Positions 1 to 13,300 of a stretch of 64,000 nt of DNA are shown in pieces. Below the pieces are notes generated by a model. That model had not been told where the DNA came from. It was given only the letters and a program-made list of their open reading frames with translations, and made no database searches. Source of the stretch: Patiria miniata (Eukaryota; Echinodermata; Asteroidea; Valvatida; Asterinidae); contig NW_024037047.1 of assembly GCF_015706575.1 (NCBI RefSeq), positions 7,754,632 through 7,818,631 on the forward strand. The letters run 5' to 3'. The first letter of the stretch is position 1, and every line of letters begins with the position of its first letter. The position numbers and the translations under genes are program-made.

Positions 1-1280
1 TGGCAATCAGTCAGCCACAGGCCCATCGCTAAAGGGGGGGGCCTGGCGAGCAACTGCCCCCCCCCCCCCCCCCCCCCCCATCGGCTAAAAACATAAGCAT
101 AACTAGACTTATGTTTGTGGACAAACATAGGGCTGTTTCGGCAACTTTTTTGTGACATGTAACATTTTTCAACCTGCCGCTAGAGGGCACTCCAGCATTT
201 TATGACGACACTGGTAACTGTTTTTTATGGAAGTACAGCCTAGCCAGTGACTGACATCGTTGAAAGCAAGTTCACACCTTTTTCCACTTTCAAATTATAA
301 CGCACTTCCAGTTTGGACCGGAAGGAAGGGTCACGTGATTTAGCACACATAAGATAAAATGAAGATCATGGATTATTCTATCAATCCTGTAAGCGTCAAG
401 TTCAGGTCTCTCAAGGTTGATTTTATATTGATTTTCAAAGATTAAATCTATTAATTTTTAATGTGACGTCACGTGACCCATGATGACATCATTATTGTGT
501 ACCCTCCTAACTGGTACTTTGGCCCCTCCTAATACCCGGAGCTGGCAACGGTGCTGGTCAGCCAGCCAGTCAGTCAAGTCAGAGGATAACCTGGCTGTTC
601 AGATCCAGCAAAAAAAGAGGCCATTCATTTGAATGCAACGAAGCCATAAGTTTGGCTCTCCGTTATTGTCCGGGTCCGTGGCTTCTTGATGGAGCCAGGT
701 ACCGTCATCATCAGGGGGGAGACTTGTTTGCCTTCGTGGTGGGGAATAAATCAGGGCACTCTCCAAGCAGCCGCCATGCCGATCCGCGGTCCGATCCCTC
801 AGTCGTCTTGTCAAAACAAATTTGTTGTGTAGTCTTTTTTTCCATTTACGATGATGATGCTATCTGCACCACTCATGTGCTCTCTTACATCTTGATTAGG
901 CCAGACAGGACAGAAATTCCATATAATGGGCTCTGGAAAACTCATTCTAATTAATCTATTTAGTTTTTAATCAATAAGGTGCTGAAAGAAGGAATCACTT
1001 GTATAATAATGTTCACATTGTTCTGCCAGTGATCTTTTAGGTATTAATTTTGACAAATTGGTTTTGAGACAAATTGTTAGGCATTTTAAAGTTCTTTACG
1101 GACCAGATTCACATATACAAAACCTTTGATATAATAATAATACCGGAGTCTTCTGTAGCGCATGTATCTACCAACAATTAGGTACTCAAGGCACTGGAAA
1201 TTATGTATATTATTAGAGACAGGTAAATGAAGTTTATGAGAAATATGAGACCCATTATGTAGCACCTTATATAAGGGTTT
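1..1280. other. Upstream noncoding sequence; no gene seen
   Basis: Contains a C homopolymer (about 58-79) and AT-rich unique-looking sequence. The open frame at 652-954 has no recognisable domain or coding bias. Confidence 0.4.
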
Positions 1281-1282
1281 AC

Positions 1283-1535
1283 AAGGTGCTGCGGCCACTG
1301 CTAGAAACACCGGGGCGAACCCCTTCTCTTAGCGATAAGTGTTACTGGGTTCTTTAATGTGCATTACACAACGCACGGGACCTACGGCTTTACGTCCCAT
1401 CCGAAGGACGAAGCAATAATGGTAAAGTGCCTTGCTTAAGAGCACAAGTACCATGTTCCCACGGTCGGGATCGAACCCATGTACCACGGCACACTAGTCG
1501 AACACCGTAACCATTGGACCACAACGCCCCACAGT
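1283..1535 (-). repeat. tRNA-derived SINE
   Basis: Read on the minus strand, a tRNA-like head (TGGTCCAATGGTTACGGTG as box A, GGGTTCGATCCCGA as box B) is followed by the body with GCTTCGTCCTTCGGATGGGA and CACGGGACC-type strings. A related body lies at 42690-42840 and a related head at 26053. Confidence 0.75.
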
Positions 1536-1931
1536 TTCCCCGATAGTAACACCTGTAAAGGTTTGAGGCAAATAAGATAAATTAGACCCCAAAAGTCAAT
1601 CACTCTACTTGAAGGTATGTAGTTCTGTTATTCTGAATTGACTGCAGACATTGCTTTGAAGATCAATTCTTTGAAGCTCCTTGTTTTTTTTTTATCTTTT
1701 TTCGGGGAAAACTGTCCATGGAAGGCTATTAAAACAACAACTGGGCTGTGAACGTCCGGGAACCATGCCAAAACAAACAAACATCTTTGCTATAATTTGA
1801 GTGTGTTTATCCCCAGTTGTACATATTACATAAGTAAAGCTGTCATTTTCCTGAAGTCCAACAATTTATGGCAACACGTTTTCAGGAAAAGTTTTTGGGC
1901 AACAACTATAAAACTAAGTTTTGTAGTTCAA

Positions 1932-1995
1932 TAGGCCCCCCAAAAAAGTCTCCGGTTCTGGTATGGAGCTTGCCCCAAAAGTGGTGCGGTGACGC

Positions 1996-2033
<38 letters not shown>

Positions 2034-2321
2034 CCCTCCAAATGTCGGCTGATGACTGCAAATGGTGCCCGACTAAATTTAGTGCAAAATATATGGGAGT
2101 CCAGAGAGGCCACATAAAGCTTATACTCGATCGTAACCCCATCTAAAAATACATTAAAATTGTGCAGCAGCAGGATTCCAGTCAAACCAGTGAGCTTGGC
2201 AGTTTTAAGACAACATCTTACATTGAAAAAAAAAACTTTTCATTTTGCCGACGCGCATGTCTACGGCAAAGCGCGCGCATACCAGAAACCGGAGACTTTT
2301 TAGGGGGGGGGGGGGGCCTTA
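1932..2321. mobile_element. MITE with AAAAAGTCTCCGG terminal inverted repeats
   Basis: The left end reads TAGGCCC...AAAAAAGTCTCCGG; the right end is its reverse complement (CCGGAGACTTTTT...GGCCTTA). The interior has a T35 run (1999-2033) and a conserved body starting AAATGTCGGCTGATGACTGC. Other copies: 7765-8050 (3' part), 34045-34421 (inverted), and an end fragment at 54440-54475. Confidence 0.8.
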
Positions 2322-2389
2322 GCATTGCTTGTAGTTAGCATTGCTCTACATGTCATGAGCCAATATGACCCATCGGGTCGGCGTTTATC

Positions 2390-2625
2390 TTCGATTTCCT
2401 TGGCATGAAGCGACTAAGAATATTTCTATTCCCCCTGAATGGGATGCCAGTCCATCGCAGGGTACTCAATCCCCAGCTAATACCAGAACCCATACTCTTG
2501 GCGGAGAGAGGCAAGTGGAGGTGAAGTGGCTTGCCCAAGGGCACAACACTATGACCAGCAGCTGGATTTGAACCCCTGACATAATTTGAGTCGCAAACCT
2601 TAGAACCACTAGGCCACACTCCCAA
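2390..2625 (-). repeat. tRNA-derived SINE
   Basis: The minus strand has GTGTGGCCTAGTGGTTCTAAG (box A region), GGGGTTCAAATCC (box B) and a body with CCCTTGGGCAAGCCACTT, ending in GATGGACTGGCATCCCATT. A fragment of the same tail lies at 2937-2965. Confidence 0.7.
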
Positions 2626-2629
2626 ACCT

Positions 2630-3600
2630 GAACCAGGCAGTAATTGTTGATCCGTGTGGTACTTCGCACCATCCAAGTTTCAACACATAAACCTTTCATC
2701 AGCAGACTGTCCCTGTATTCTGTATAGCTATATACAGATATTAGGTGTGCAGTAGGATTTCTTGGTTTTTTGGGTCCACTCAATCACTACAAAAGTCACT
2801 ACTGATCTATGTCACTCGCTTCCAGCAGGACTTTGCTTTTCCTAATCGAAAAACATAATTCAAATCTGTCGGAGCGAGTGTCTGGCAAGTGTTTATTTTC
2901 AATTTCATCGACATTATACAACTGAGTATTTGCTCAGATGGGATGCCAGTCCATCGCAGTGTACTCCCAAGCTTTTTCTGTGTTTGTCACAGCCCATGAC
3001 AATTCTTGACTGGCTGAAAACAAAAAAAATGACAAACAGGTGCCTTGGTGGAGTCGGAAATTGGAAGACGTAAAGTTTTAAAGAACTGAGTTGGGAAAAC
3101 TGTGGTTTTCCTTTCAGAAATTCTGAGATCTTTGCAAAACTTTTCAAAAATCTGGGGGACATTTGATATTGTGTCCCCCATCTTTCAAAAAGTGGGGGGT
3201 TCCCCCCCCCCCCCCCCCCCAGGATTGACGCCCATGAATGCGGGGGTCACAGGTTCCAATCCCACTCCAGTCAATTTGTTTGTTTAACTTTAACAAGAAA
3301 ATCATTAAGAAATGTAACGGTCAGAAACCTAAATGTTCTCCAGTATATTTTCATAGGCCCTTCCAAAAAGAAAAACAATCAGCAGGCAAAAAAAAAAGAC
3401 TTAAAAAATATTAACAACAACAAACAAAGATTTCGTCCAAGCTCTTACCCATGAATGGAAATTAGTGCAGTAATTTTTGTGTTATTGTTGAGGTCACGTT
3501 TTAATAAATAAAAAATTAATAAAGAAAAATGCTGTATGTGTGAGAGATTCAGCTTTCAACAACAGCAGGCATCGGGACACAGCGAGATCCGTTGGTCATT
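2630..3600. other. Noncoding stretch with homopolymer and transposon fragments
   Basis: Holds a SINE tail fragment near 2940 and a C-run at about 3205-3222. Next to the run is GACGCCCATG, the terminal motif of the hAT-like family seen complete at 35829-36070. No gene signal. Confidence 0.4.
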
Positions 3601-3615
3601 CGTGTTTATTTAAAG

Positions 3616-4165
3616 GGATATACATGTACAGCATTTTGTTAACATAAAAACACAAAACTACCAAATTATCACGAAAAGCCTTACTGGACTAGTGTTAGTG
3701 AATGACAGTCTATAGCATCCTGTAAAATCTTGGCATCTGGTGTGCTGTCATTTTAAAGAAAAGGGTTAGTTTTGTATCGATTTCCAAAGCTGGTCGGCTG
3801 ACAGGTGTTGGGGAAAACAATTGTTTTTTTTTCAAATACTGCTCCCAATTTATCGTATTTAGCTAGTTCGCATTTTCTTTGCAATCGATTACACACCTGT
3901 GAATGGGTACAAGCCAGCCATACTGGTTCCCTGACTTCACAATTCCCCGATATCTAGGCTTATAAATTGCTCTGTTTCAAGTTAAGTGGGGTCAGGGAAC
4001 CAGACTACAAGAAAATGATTATTTTCTTAATTTTCCAGCATCTACGAACCCAAAACGTCAAACAAGTCAGTTTAACAATATTTGCTATAAAATAATAAAC
4101 CCCCAAATCCATCAATTTGTGAATGTTATATACAACAAAAGCAAATGTTGTATATTCCCTTTAAA
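3616..4165 (+). repeat. Dispersed ~530-bp repeat, copy 1
   Basis: Aligns in the same orientation with 9105-9625. Shared strings include GCATCCTGTAAAAT, GCATTTTCTTTGCAAT and ATTACACACCTGTGAA. No coding capacity or terminal repeats recognised, so the class is unknown. Confidence 0.6.
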
Positions 4166-4585
4166 CACTGCAAACCGTTCTTTCCGTTGACATGTCTGTA
4201 CTTTATGGAGTTCAGTTCACTGATTCCTAACGTGGCATTTCATAATTTAAAAAAAAAATCGAAAATGCCAGACCTGGAAAAAGTCATTCATGTGGATTTA
4301 TTTGTCAATTAAAATTTGATTTATGGTGCATGCATGCTGTAAAGAGTCCCCTACCCAAACCCTGCCAGAGTCACGTCCCCTCACTTGAAATACTCCACGG
4401 ATGAGGACGAACACAGCCTGATCTATTATTTGGGTCTTAAGGCTGTGCTAACAAAAGGAATAAATATAGCCCTCGTCTCTGGCTCATTTTTATTTTCTTG
4501 AGTGAGTGATGGATCTAAAACAATCTCTTTTAATCTGTTGGAGTTTGCTTTCCATGCTGTTAAAAAAATCAATTTAATGGATTTC

Positions 4586-4587
<2 letters not shown>

Positions 4588-4617
<30 letters not shown>
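4588..4617 (+). repeat. C30 homopolymer
   Basis: Uninterrupted run of 30 C, the longest G/C homopolymer in the window. Its length may be inaccurate, as such runs are difficult to sequence. Confidence 0.9.
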
Positions 4618-4618
<1 letters not shown>

Positions 4619-4619
4619 A

Positions 4620-5338
4620 TGAATTATTGTTAAAAATTGTGCACTGAGTTCGGTTTTCCAAAAAATATGTATATTGAAACTTGTTCAATCAGTTACCCAT
4701 GGTAAACAGATTTTGTGCATTGATTTATATTTGAAAAGCTCGTAACTTTAAGGGTGCATTCTGTGTGCTATTTTTTAGATTCAACTCGAAAAATATTTGT
4801 TTTTTTCAATTGCTGTTTTCCTAGTAAAGTAAAAGTCATTCACTATTAAATGAGACGTGGACCAAAAAAAGGGAGGGCATTTCCATTTGGGGGGGGGGAG
4901 TGTAGTGTGGAAGTCCAATTGCCAACCCCGGCCCGTTGTGTGATCCCAAGGGGGAGGGGTTGAAATCATAAGTGGAACTTTTTATATGTGAGCGCGGAGC
5001 GTGAAGCCATTATGGCGTGGGATCCGGGACCCACTCAAGGGCCCCAGAATATTTTGGATTCTAGATGGTCTGTGAAGCAATCTGAGGCATTTCCTGGCCA
5101 CTTTCCCCTGACTTTTTGAATCAAATTTGCTTGTGTTTACAACTCGAAGGCGAGATTTTTAGGGGGAGTCTACAGTCAAGTTTGCATACATTTTCAAATT
5201 TTGTTAACATTTTTATTCCTCGACAGTGTTTCATTCTTTTTGTATCTCATATCTCCTGGCACTTGAAGTTTTTTTTCAATACTCGGCACATTGTGGCGGA
5301 AAAACAAATGTATGGGGTGTGGTACGGGTGTAAGATCA
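4620..5338. other. Noncoding stretch
   Basis: AT-rich sequence with a G-run and a fragment (about 4985-5110) of the hAT-like family marked by GGATTCTAGATG and CAATCTGAGGCA. No gene seen. Confidence 0.4.
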
Positions 5339-5340
5339 TA

Positions 5341-5469
5341 CACTGGAAAAACTGCAGTGTTAAATTTACACCATTGGTATCTATATGGCACCATCTGGTG
5401 TTAATTTTACTGGTGTTGTCCTATATAGATACCGAATGGTGTTAAATTAACACTACAGTTTTTGCAGTG
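5341..5469. mobile_element. TA-flanked MITE with CACTGxAAAAACTGCAGTGTT ends
   Basis: Left end CACTGGAAAAACTGCAGTGT, right end the reverse complement of CACTGCAAAAACTGTAGTGT, flanked by TA on both sides. The arms continue to about 48 bp (GGTATCTATAT / ATATAGATACC). Size and TA flank fit a Tc1/mariner-type MITE. Confidence 0.75.
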
Positions 5470-5474
5470 TATCT

Positions 5475-7460
5475 AGGATGCTCCTGTAAGTTTTTTTGAA
5501 TGCATAAAAAAAGATTAGCCACACAAAAAAATTGTTTTCATCAGAGGTAAAGTCCTCCCTGCACTTTTTGGGAAGATCCAAAAATATACCGGCAGTTTCA
5601 AATTCAGCACCGCAGGGCAAGAACCCGAACAATCCTAACAGCAGGGTTATTATATGAAAGCCAGGTGGGGGAACAATGTGTATTTCATGATCCAGACAAT
5701 GTAGGCTTGTATGAACCCCAAGAATATGTTGTATTTTTTTCTTTCTAAAGATTTGTGGTCAAAAGTTGTAATTTCAACTCCCAGCTGGATCTTCAAGCCT
5801 GGTAGCATTATTCATATACAGAAAAAGCGGATGACATATGTATTTCATCAAAGTGTATGGGGGAGGGAAAAGCCCCCCCCCCCCCCCCCCAAAAAAAAAT
5901 CACTACCAGGAAAAAAAGTATGAAACCAGATCCAGGGAAAAGTTTTGATATTGATGGTTATATGCCACTGTATGGGCATAGTTTGCATTTTTGCACGTGC
6001 GTTGCGTTGGGTACCTGCGTTCACCCCTACCCCCTACTGCGGTGGGGTTAGCTGTAAATTTCACCACACTGGCAGGAGTCGTAAAAAAAAAAAAATTGTG
6101 GAAACTGATTCCTTATTTTTTTTATGATCAAAAAGCCTGACTTGCTGTGTTCCTTTGATTTTTTGATTACTTGGGTTTTGTGGTTTTTAAATATAACTTG
6201 ACTGTCAGACCCTGGAACAACAGTCACCTGGGGTTCTTGAATTATTGTTTTCAGGGTCACTGGAAGAAGGGTCATTTAAGAATCCAATCATTTGCATTGC
6301 CTTTCTTTGATTTTTTTTATAGCAAAAACAGAATCTTATGTACATAGGCCCTATGGTATTTAGAAAATGAGTTGAGTAATTTTTTGGCTCATCCGTGATG
6401 ATTCATATTTTCATTTTCGGCATCTAGTTGTCAGTTGGAATTATTTCACAAAAAGCTTATCCTACCAAATTTGTTGCAAATTTTGACAATAATTTGGTAG
6501 ATGGTTTCACCGTAATAAATGTCTTTAAATATTTCCAATTAATCATGTATGTCCTTGAAACGTTTGTTTGATAAGGTTTTTTTTGCCCCCACACAAAATT
6601 GACAGACTACATTACTCTCAGAGATTGTATCAAGCTTCAAAGATATGCAAGTCATTATTTAGGATTTATTGATGAAGTGTGTACCACTCCAGCAAATTTG
6701 GTTAGGTGAGGAATTCAAAACAGACCATCCGTACCCCCCCCCCCATAAACAAACAGACAAAGCTAATTTTGTTGGTTGCAAAATGACTTCTTACATCAGA
6801 TCACTACATTAGTACTAGCATCTGATGAAACCATGTACTAAAAGGTGAAACAAACTAACACAAGGACTCTCTTTTTTTTTGGGGGGGGGGGGCTTTGGTC
6901 TATATCTATTTTTAACAATGTCCCAAACATGCACTTTGTGTTCCTACGACCCCAATGACCCCCTACTAACCCCCGGGCCAGCCATCAAAAAGAAAATGTG
7001 CAAATTTATTAGCCACGCCATTAGCAGAGGGGAAAACAATATATACTAACATGTATCCCCAGAGATTTCTCCCGCAAAAACAAAAAAAAGGTCTTTTGGC
7101 CGCTATCGAATCCTGCACAATTTGACAAACACCGTCAAGATAACATGTGTTGGCCTTTAGTTAAATTGACTTTTTTTTAAGTTTTTTTTTGGAGGGGGGG
7201 GGGGGGTGAAATATCCAGTCTTTTGAAAAGGCAAAAATCATTGGTTTGTCCTTTTTGACCTGTATTGTTTTCAGTTGCTGTGTGAAATTTAAGAAGGAAA
7301 AAAGGCAAAAGAAAAGAAAACCAAAATACTATCTGGAATGCCTTTGGGTGTAGCATGGCAGTCCGTAGCTTAGCAAGACATTTTTCATGGGGGTTACAAA
7401 ATAGTTTTCCCACAATTTCAATTAGCCGGATGGACGTGTTGATGGTTTCAACCATGTCCG
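5475..7460. other. Noncoding stretch
   Basis: Mostly unique AT-rich sequence with C/G homopolymers at about 5873, 6735, 6880 and 7192. Short open frames here are created by the homopolymers; no domain recognised. Confidence 0.4.
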
Positions 7461-7461
7461 C

Positions 7462-7585
7462 ATACATTATTAGCGCAATCCCGCGAGCGCGAGTGGAACA
7501 TGGAAATTGGAATAATGTAGTGCGTCTGCAAATGTGAAATGGAGACTCACTACATTTTCTGTGTTCCACAAGCGTGAGTGGGACG
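7462..7585. repeat. Decayed foldback element, relative of 23266-23403
   Basis: Carries GTAGTGCGTCTG and GTGTTCCACAAGCG in an inverted arrangement like the intact foldback at 23266-23403, with more divergence between arms. Confidence 0.45.
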
Positions 7586-7764
7586 ATGAATTAATCTTCG
7601 AGCTAACTTGACTCGCAGTAAAGACGGGACACGCTTTCAGAACACAAGTTTATTATCCTCTTACATGTGCGTGTTGTGCGGAGTGGCGCGCACGTCTTAG
7701 AATAGCGCAATACACAGAGTGTGGTACAAGGTCCCCCAAAGAGTGCGTCCAAAAAATTTAATTT

Positions 7765-8050
7765 GTTTGCTTCAAATGTCGGCTGATGACTGCAAATGGT
7801 GCCCAACTAAACTTAGTGCCAATATATGGGAGTCCAGAGAGGCCACATAAAGCTTATTCTCGACCATAACCCCATCTAAAAACACATTAAAATTGTGCAG
7901 CAGCAGGATTCCAGTCAAACCAGTGAGTTTGGCGGTTTTGAGACATCATCTTTCATTGAAAAAAAAACTTTTTCATTTTGCCGACGCGCATGGCTACGGC
8001 GACGCGCGCGCATACCAGAAACCGGAGACTTTTTTTTTTTGGCCTAAGGG
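7765..8050 (+). mobile_element. MITE (AAAAAGTCTCCGG family), right part
   Basis: Body from AAATGTCGGCTGATGACTGC to the right terminus CCAGAAACCGGAGACTT, T-run, GGCCTAA. Same orientation as 1932-2321; the left terminus is missing. Confidence 0.7.
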
Positions 8051-8144
8051 CCCCAACAAATTTTTTGATTCTAGATGCTCTGTGGTGCGACGTCACTTAA
8101 AAAAAAAAAATTGGGTTAGTTTTGGGAGGGGGGGGGGGCATGGC

Positions 8145-8230
8145 CCCCGTTGCCCCCCATGGATAAGAAGCAGGGCTTGTTGCCATGGATCAACCAATCA
8201 GGATCGAGGATTCAGGTTTACTTGAAGATT
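8145..8230 (+). repeat. Dispersed repeat, relative of 22399-22470
   Basis: GGCTTGTTGCCATGGATC...CAATCAGGATCGAGGATTCA occurs here and in reverse complement at 22399-22470. Function and class unknown. Confidence 0.55.
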
Positions 8231-8559
8231 AGCTTGCCATGCACAATAGGGCAGGGGTGCAGAGACCGTATTCACCCCGTCGATCAGATGCGCTTGGCCC
8301 ATCGTGCACACCAGATGCATGAAAAGACTTCCGATGAATATAACCAATCTGAATCAATCTGAATCAAAACAGAAAAATTGTGCACTCTGGGACCTTCGTG
8401 TTTGCGTTGTATTTGCATCTGCCTTGTATTTGCATCGTTCCTCTTCAAATTCCCATTGGTCTCCTTATGAGAGCTGTATCTAGGGCAGGGGAAGTTGCCC
8501 ACACCCCCACCCCCCTCAGCTACCCCTCATCCATCAGATGAGGTGCAATGGGTTTAATT

Positions 8560-8940
8560 CACTCTTGTACATTCCCTCATTTGTTCCTCCTCCTCAACAC
8601 GTTCTCATTCCCCCTCTTGCATCCTCGGAATCCCTCCGGAGGAGAAATGAGGTGGGGAATCCAGCGGCACGAGATGATTGATGTACGAAGCCGGACGCAT
8701 CCACTCCATGGCACATTAATGTAATTGGCAATCTTGACAGAGACACCGACACTCAGAGCCCCCTGGAACATGTGACCCACGACCTCATCGGATCAGGGGT
8801 CATCCCTTGAGAAAGCACAGTTGTTTGAAGGGAGAGACAAGATGAATTTACGTCGGCTGTCGGCGAGATGTGTAAATGTTTAATGAATAAATCTTCCGAC
8901 CGAAGAAATCTTTATGCCAGATAGGCCTTCCCTATGTAGA
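8560..8940. other. Unique-looking noncoding block upstream of the LGR exons
   Basis: Non-repetitive sequence with moderate GC, including homeodomain-like ATTAATGTAATTGGC. It has neither splice-bounded coding frames nor the Cys pattern of an LRR N-cap. It could be regulatory, but only cross-species conservation could show that. Confidence 0.25.
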
Positions 8941-9104
8941 CGGTGTTAACTCTGCACATGCCTCGTAAAAGAACCAGGGCCCAGTTTCTTGGCTGTGCTT
9001 ACTGCAAGCTTTCTGCAAGCTGCAATTCCACTTATTTTATGGGTAAATCCTCACTAATTAATGGTTGTGTGCTAACAGGGTCGGTGCCGATATTCTGTCC
9101 TTTA

Positions 9105-9625
9105 AAGGGGAGATGCAACATTTGCAAACATCAAAAAAACGAACTGATCAAGTTATCACAAAATAAGTTACTGGATTATTAGGGAATGACAGTGTAAAGC
9201 ATCCTGTAAAATGGCTCCTGGTGTGCTGACACTTTCAAGAAAAATGGTATTTTTCTAACGCTGGTCGGCCGACCAGCGTTGGAGAAAACTGGCTTTTTTT
9301 TTTAAAAGTGCTCCTAATTTTTCATATTTAGATATTCCGCATTTTCTTTGCAATGGATTACACACCTGTGAAGGGGTACAAGCATGCTAGACTGATTCTC
9401 TGACCTAACAATTCCCCAAAGTCTATAAATTGCTCTGTTTCATCTTAAGGGAACAAGATAGACTACAGGAACACGAATGATTTTCTTGGTTTTTCCAGCA
9501 TCTACAAGCCTAAAATGTGAACCAAGTGATTTTAACAATATTTGCTATAGCATACTAAATCCTCCAAATCCATTAATTTCTGAAAATTGCAGCAAAATCA
9601 AATGTTTTATATTCCCTTTGAAGGT
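9105..9625 (+). repeat. Dispersed ~530-bp repeat, copy 2
   Basis: Homologue of 3616-4165 in the same orientation, about 5.4 kb downstream. Confidence 0.6.
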
Positions 9626-9629
9626 AGCA

Positions 9630-10236
9630 TCCATCACTTGTCATTTGTGCATTTGTTTTCGTTTGAAGCAACAAAAATGCTCAAAATCTGAAGAAGGGTG
9701 CTTAACAACTTACCTGATGAAGTTTTAGCTCAGTAAATATTGTATATTCTGAGAAAACAATATTCTAGGACCTTGATTTCAGTTTAAAAGTTGCCGAGTC
9801 ATGTTTTGAATTGCGCCCGAAATCAGCATCCAGACATGTTCACATTCAGTCGATTGCAGCTACGCGATGCCATGCTCTGAACCGACGAATTGTAGCAACC
9901 ATGTGCGCGTGTATGTCATGTCAGCGCTTGCGCGCACCAGTCACCGAATTAAAAATGAATTACTAACGGAAATCCCCCCCCCCCCCTGCTCTGACACCCC
10001 AAAAAAAACAAATTAAAACAATTATAGTAATAATAAAAAAGATGACACCCTGCAGGGGTTATTATCTGTATCTGACGGGCCTGACCCCCCCCCCCCCTTG
10101 CAAAACCTCTTGGATCCGCCCCTGGACAAGGACATCATAAGGACAACTTTAATACACAGCACGTAGTATCCAGGAAACCTAAAGATAAGATTTTTTGCTC
10201 ATATTTTCTCTTCTTTCTTTCTTTTAATTTTTGCAG
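9630..10236. other. Noncoding sequence 5' of LRR exon 1
   Basis: Includes a C/A-run region at 9970-10010 and a transposon right end with GGATCCGCCCCTGG at about 10111 (hAT-like family of 15528-15786). Ends in the pyrimidine tract and acceptor of the first LRR exon. Confidence 0.4.
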
Positions 10237-10308
10237 AGACCTGAGTTTCAACAATATCAGCATCCTCCCTGCAGATGCCTTCCGTCATCTGCCTCGTCTA
10301 GATACGCT
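10237..10308 (+). CDS. LGR exon: LRR 1 (72 bp)
   Basis: One 24-residue LRR with core DLSFNNISILPADAF, between TTTTTGCAG and GTAAGT. It begins with the last base of a split Leu codon and ends with the first two bases of the next. The sequence resembles the first LRR of LGR5 (LDLSLNNIS), so one upstream exon carrying signal peptide and N-cap is expected. Confidence 0.9.
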
Positions 10309-13300
10309 GTAAGTTTGCAAGAATTCTTGTATGTGTACAGATGGAAAAAAAGACCAAAAAAAGTTGGGTAGAAGAAATGTCAAACTTTTTTTTCCAGAAA
10401 GTTCCCAATGAGCCCTTTGCAAAATTGAAAGTGATGTGTGGGAACTGGCAAGTTCTGGCCAATTCTTCACCTTTTACACGAATTCACTGACACGTACCCG
10501 CTGTGTGCTATCAGTACGTGAAAACCCTGTCATCGATAATTTCGGTTTCATGAACTGACACGCGGGTGTGTGGGTACACTTCGTACACTGACGGGTTAAA
10601 GAATAATTTTGGTTTTCACGAACTGAAACGCAAGCATGTGGCAGAAATACAATTCGGAAATAAAATGCTTTGAATTGTTTTCTTCACGAATTTACTCCAT
10701 CCTATACTTGTGGGCTTACACAAAAATGTAATTAAAACCTTTTTAGTGGTGATATTAAGACCCGTTTCAGTTCGTGAAACGAAAATGTACGGAGTGCGGG
10801 CATGTAGCAACGGATGTCAGTTCGTGAAAACTCAAATTACGCCGTTCTGTAAAGTGTCGGGTACTCACGGGCAACCAAGTGTCAGTGTGTGGTGTCGGTG
10901 ACAAATTGATTGGGTTCTTTTGTAATACCTTTAGTCATTTTTTAACATTTACCGAGGATCAAAGGGAAAGGTCTGATATGTTTGTTTTTTTGGGGGGGTG
11001 TGCCCCAAATCGTTGATTAAATGGTTCAATAATGGCAAAATTAGTTAGCCTCCTGCAAAAATGAACCCAACCTGAAAAGTGCGCCATTTTTCCACCAGGT
11101 ATTTCAATTGATATTAGGTTTTGCCCATCACAAACACTGCATACTCAGTGTGTTACCGCCCGAGTAAAAGTTGGAAAAATCATCCGGGTGGGACTCGAAC
11201 CCACGACCTCCTGCTTTCTAGTGCAGACGTCTTACCACTCAACCACCGAGCTTGTGGGATCAGTTGGCTGGTTCGAATCTTATGTACATGTACATATAGC
11301 AGCAGGTACTGCTGCTACATGGTACCACCCGAGTGAGTCCCACCCTAGTGATTTTGAACTTTCACTCGGGAGGTAACACACTGAGTATACAGTGTTTATA
11401 CGTCGGTGAAGGGCAAAACCTAATATTGATCTACATCACCCCGATGCAAATTCCATCTTATGAATAGTATTTCAATTGATTATCTGTTGTCTATTTTTGT
11501 AAGCCCCTAGGCAAGCAGGGTAATTTTATGCTAAAATTTTATGAAAGCGTAGGCTGTGGTTTGATTTTTGGAAATTACTCAGTTTGCCCCTCCTGTGTTC
11601 ATTTCCGCCCCTCAACAGGTATCCCCACTCCTACATGACCGCAGAAACTTATAGGGTGGAACAAACCAAAACGTTTGACACAGGGGTGTTTTCTTTTTTC
11701 CTCATGAGGGTTGAACCGTTTTAATCATTAAATACATGTACATGTAAAACACTCATTTGTTGATTCCGTTGGTTGACGCTGAAATGTAATATTGATTGAG
11801 TTTTAACCATGGTGGAAATCAGGGTACCAGTTAATTAATCTACAATTTGAAGATAACGCTCGACCTCTACAAAATGAATGGAATGGTCTGTGTACCATGG
11901 CAACCTTTTTTTTTCTTCAAGTGTGGGTGTCATATGAACTTTGCATTTTTTTATCAAATGATTCATATTTGGTTCATGCTGTGAATGCCGCAACCCCGTC
12001 CTAACGCTAAAATTGGTGACTTATATCATATTACTTGCCAGTTATATCGAGCTTAGAGGTATAAATAAACCTGCTGAAATCGACCCCACACATTGGTTTA
12101 GAGTACAAGTGAAAGAAGAAAAAAATCCCTGAAATTTTCATGAAAATTCAATCCACACTGTCTTTTACCAACCCTGCATAACATATGAAGGGATAAAGAA
12201 AATAACACCCCCACCCCTATAAATTTTGAAAAACTTGAAAAAAAAAAAAATTTTGCACAGAGCATAAACATAAATTGGGTATGATTTCTCCCCCCCCCCC
12301 AAGAAAAAATATGAATGTGCAGAAAACCTCAAAGTTGTTACAGGAGAAAATATTCAAAGTTGTCTCACCTTGGACTAAATTCCTTTTTCAATTTCTTATT
12401 TTTACAGGATATTGATCGGCAATCGTCTGTCTACTCTCGACAAGAACGTCTTCAGAGGTCTAAGAAACCTAGACACCCTGTGAGTCTAATAAAATGTTGA
12501 TTTCTGTTTAAAAGAAGAAAAAAAAGCAGCTAAGAAGTGAATTATCAATTCATTATGGTAGGGCTGTCCATTTTCGCATAATTTAGTATTCAGTTATTCA
12601 AAACTGCGCTTGACCGAATATTCGAATATTCGAAACTCACTGATCAAGTTTTACACACGCCAGCTGCAGCTGCCTTCCTCACTGGTCACAAGGCAAGGGC
12701 GGATCCAGAACACAATTTTTTTGGGGGGGGGGGGCAAACACATTTTTGGTTCCCTCAAAAAGTGGGTCAAAAAAGTTACAGCGTGGGGTTAGGGCCCGCT
12801 TAAGGGCCCAAAAAAATGTTGGATTCTAGATGCTCTGTGGTGCGATCTGAGGCAATTTCTGACCACTTTAACCAATTTTATAACACCCTCCCATAGACTT
12901 AGCACGGAAACTCACTATCGAGGATCGCTTTCAACAAAAGATGAACTCTCAAGGACAACAAAGAATCTGTTGTTCTCCCTTTGTCCTCGGGGTGTATATA
13001 ATTCACGTACGCACAACTTTGCGAGTGTTTGGCACAGAGTACACACCAGTTACGTGCACAAACATGTAGGTTCTTCATGTGACCATAAGGCGCGACTGGC
13101 AATGCGTCTCCACCAACTCTCCCTGTGCAATTGGGGAGGGGTTGTCCGAATTTAGTCCCACATTGTTACAAATTCAAAGCCATAGTTATATAAGCCTTTT
13201 CGGAGTTCCAACTGCGCGCATTCGTAACCTGTGACAACACACATTGTTTGTCTCAAATGCCCTTTGACAGTACCCACAATGCACAAACAGCCTTTTTGTA

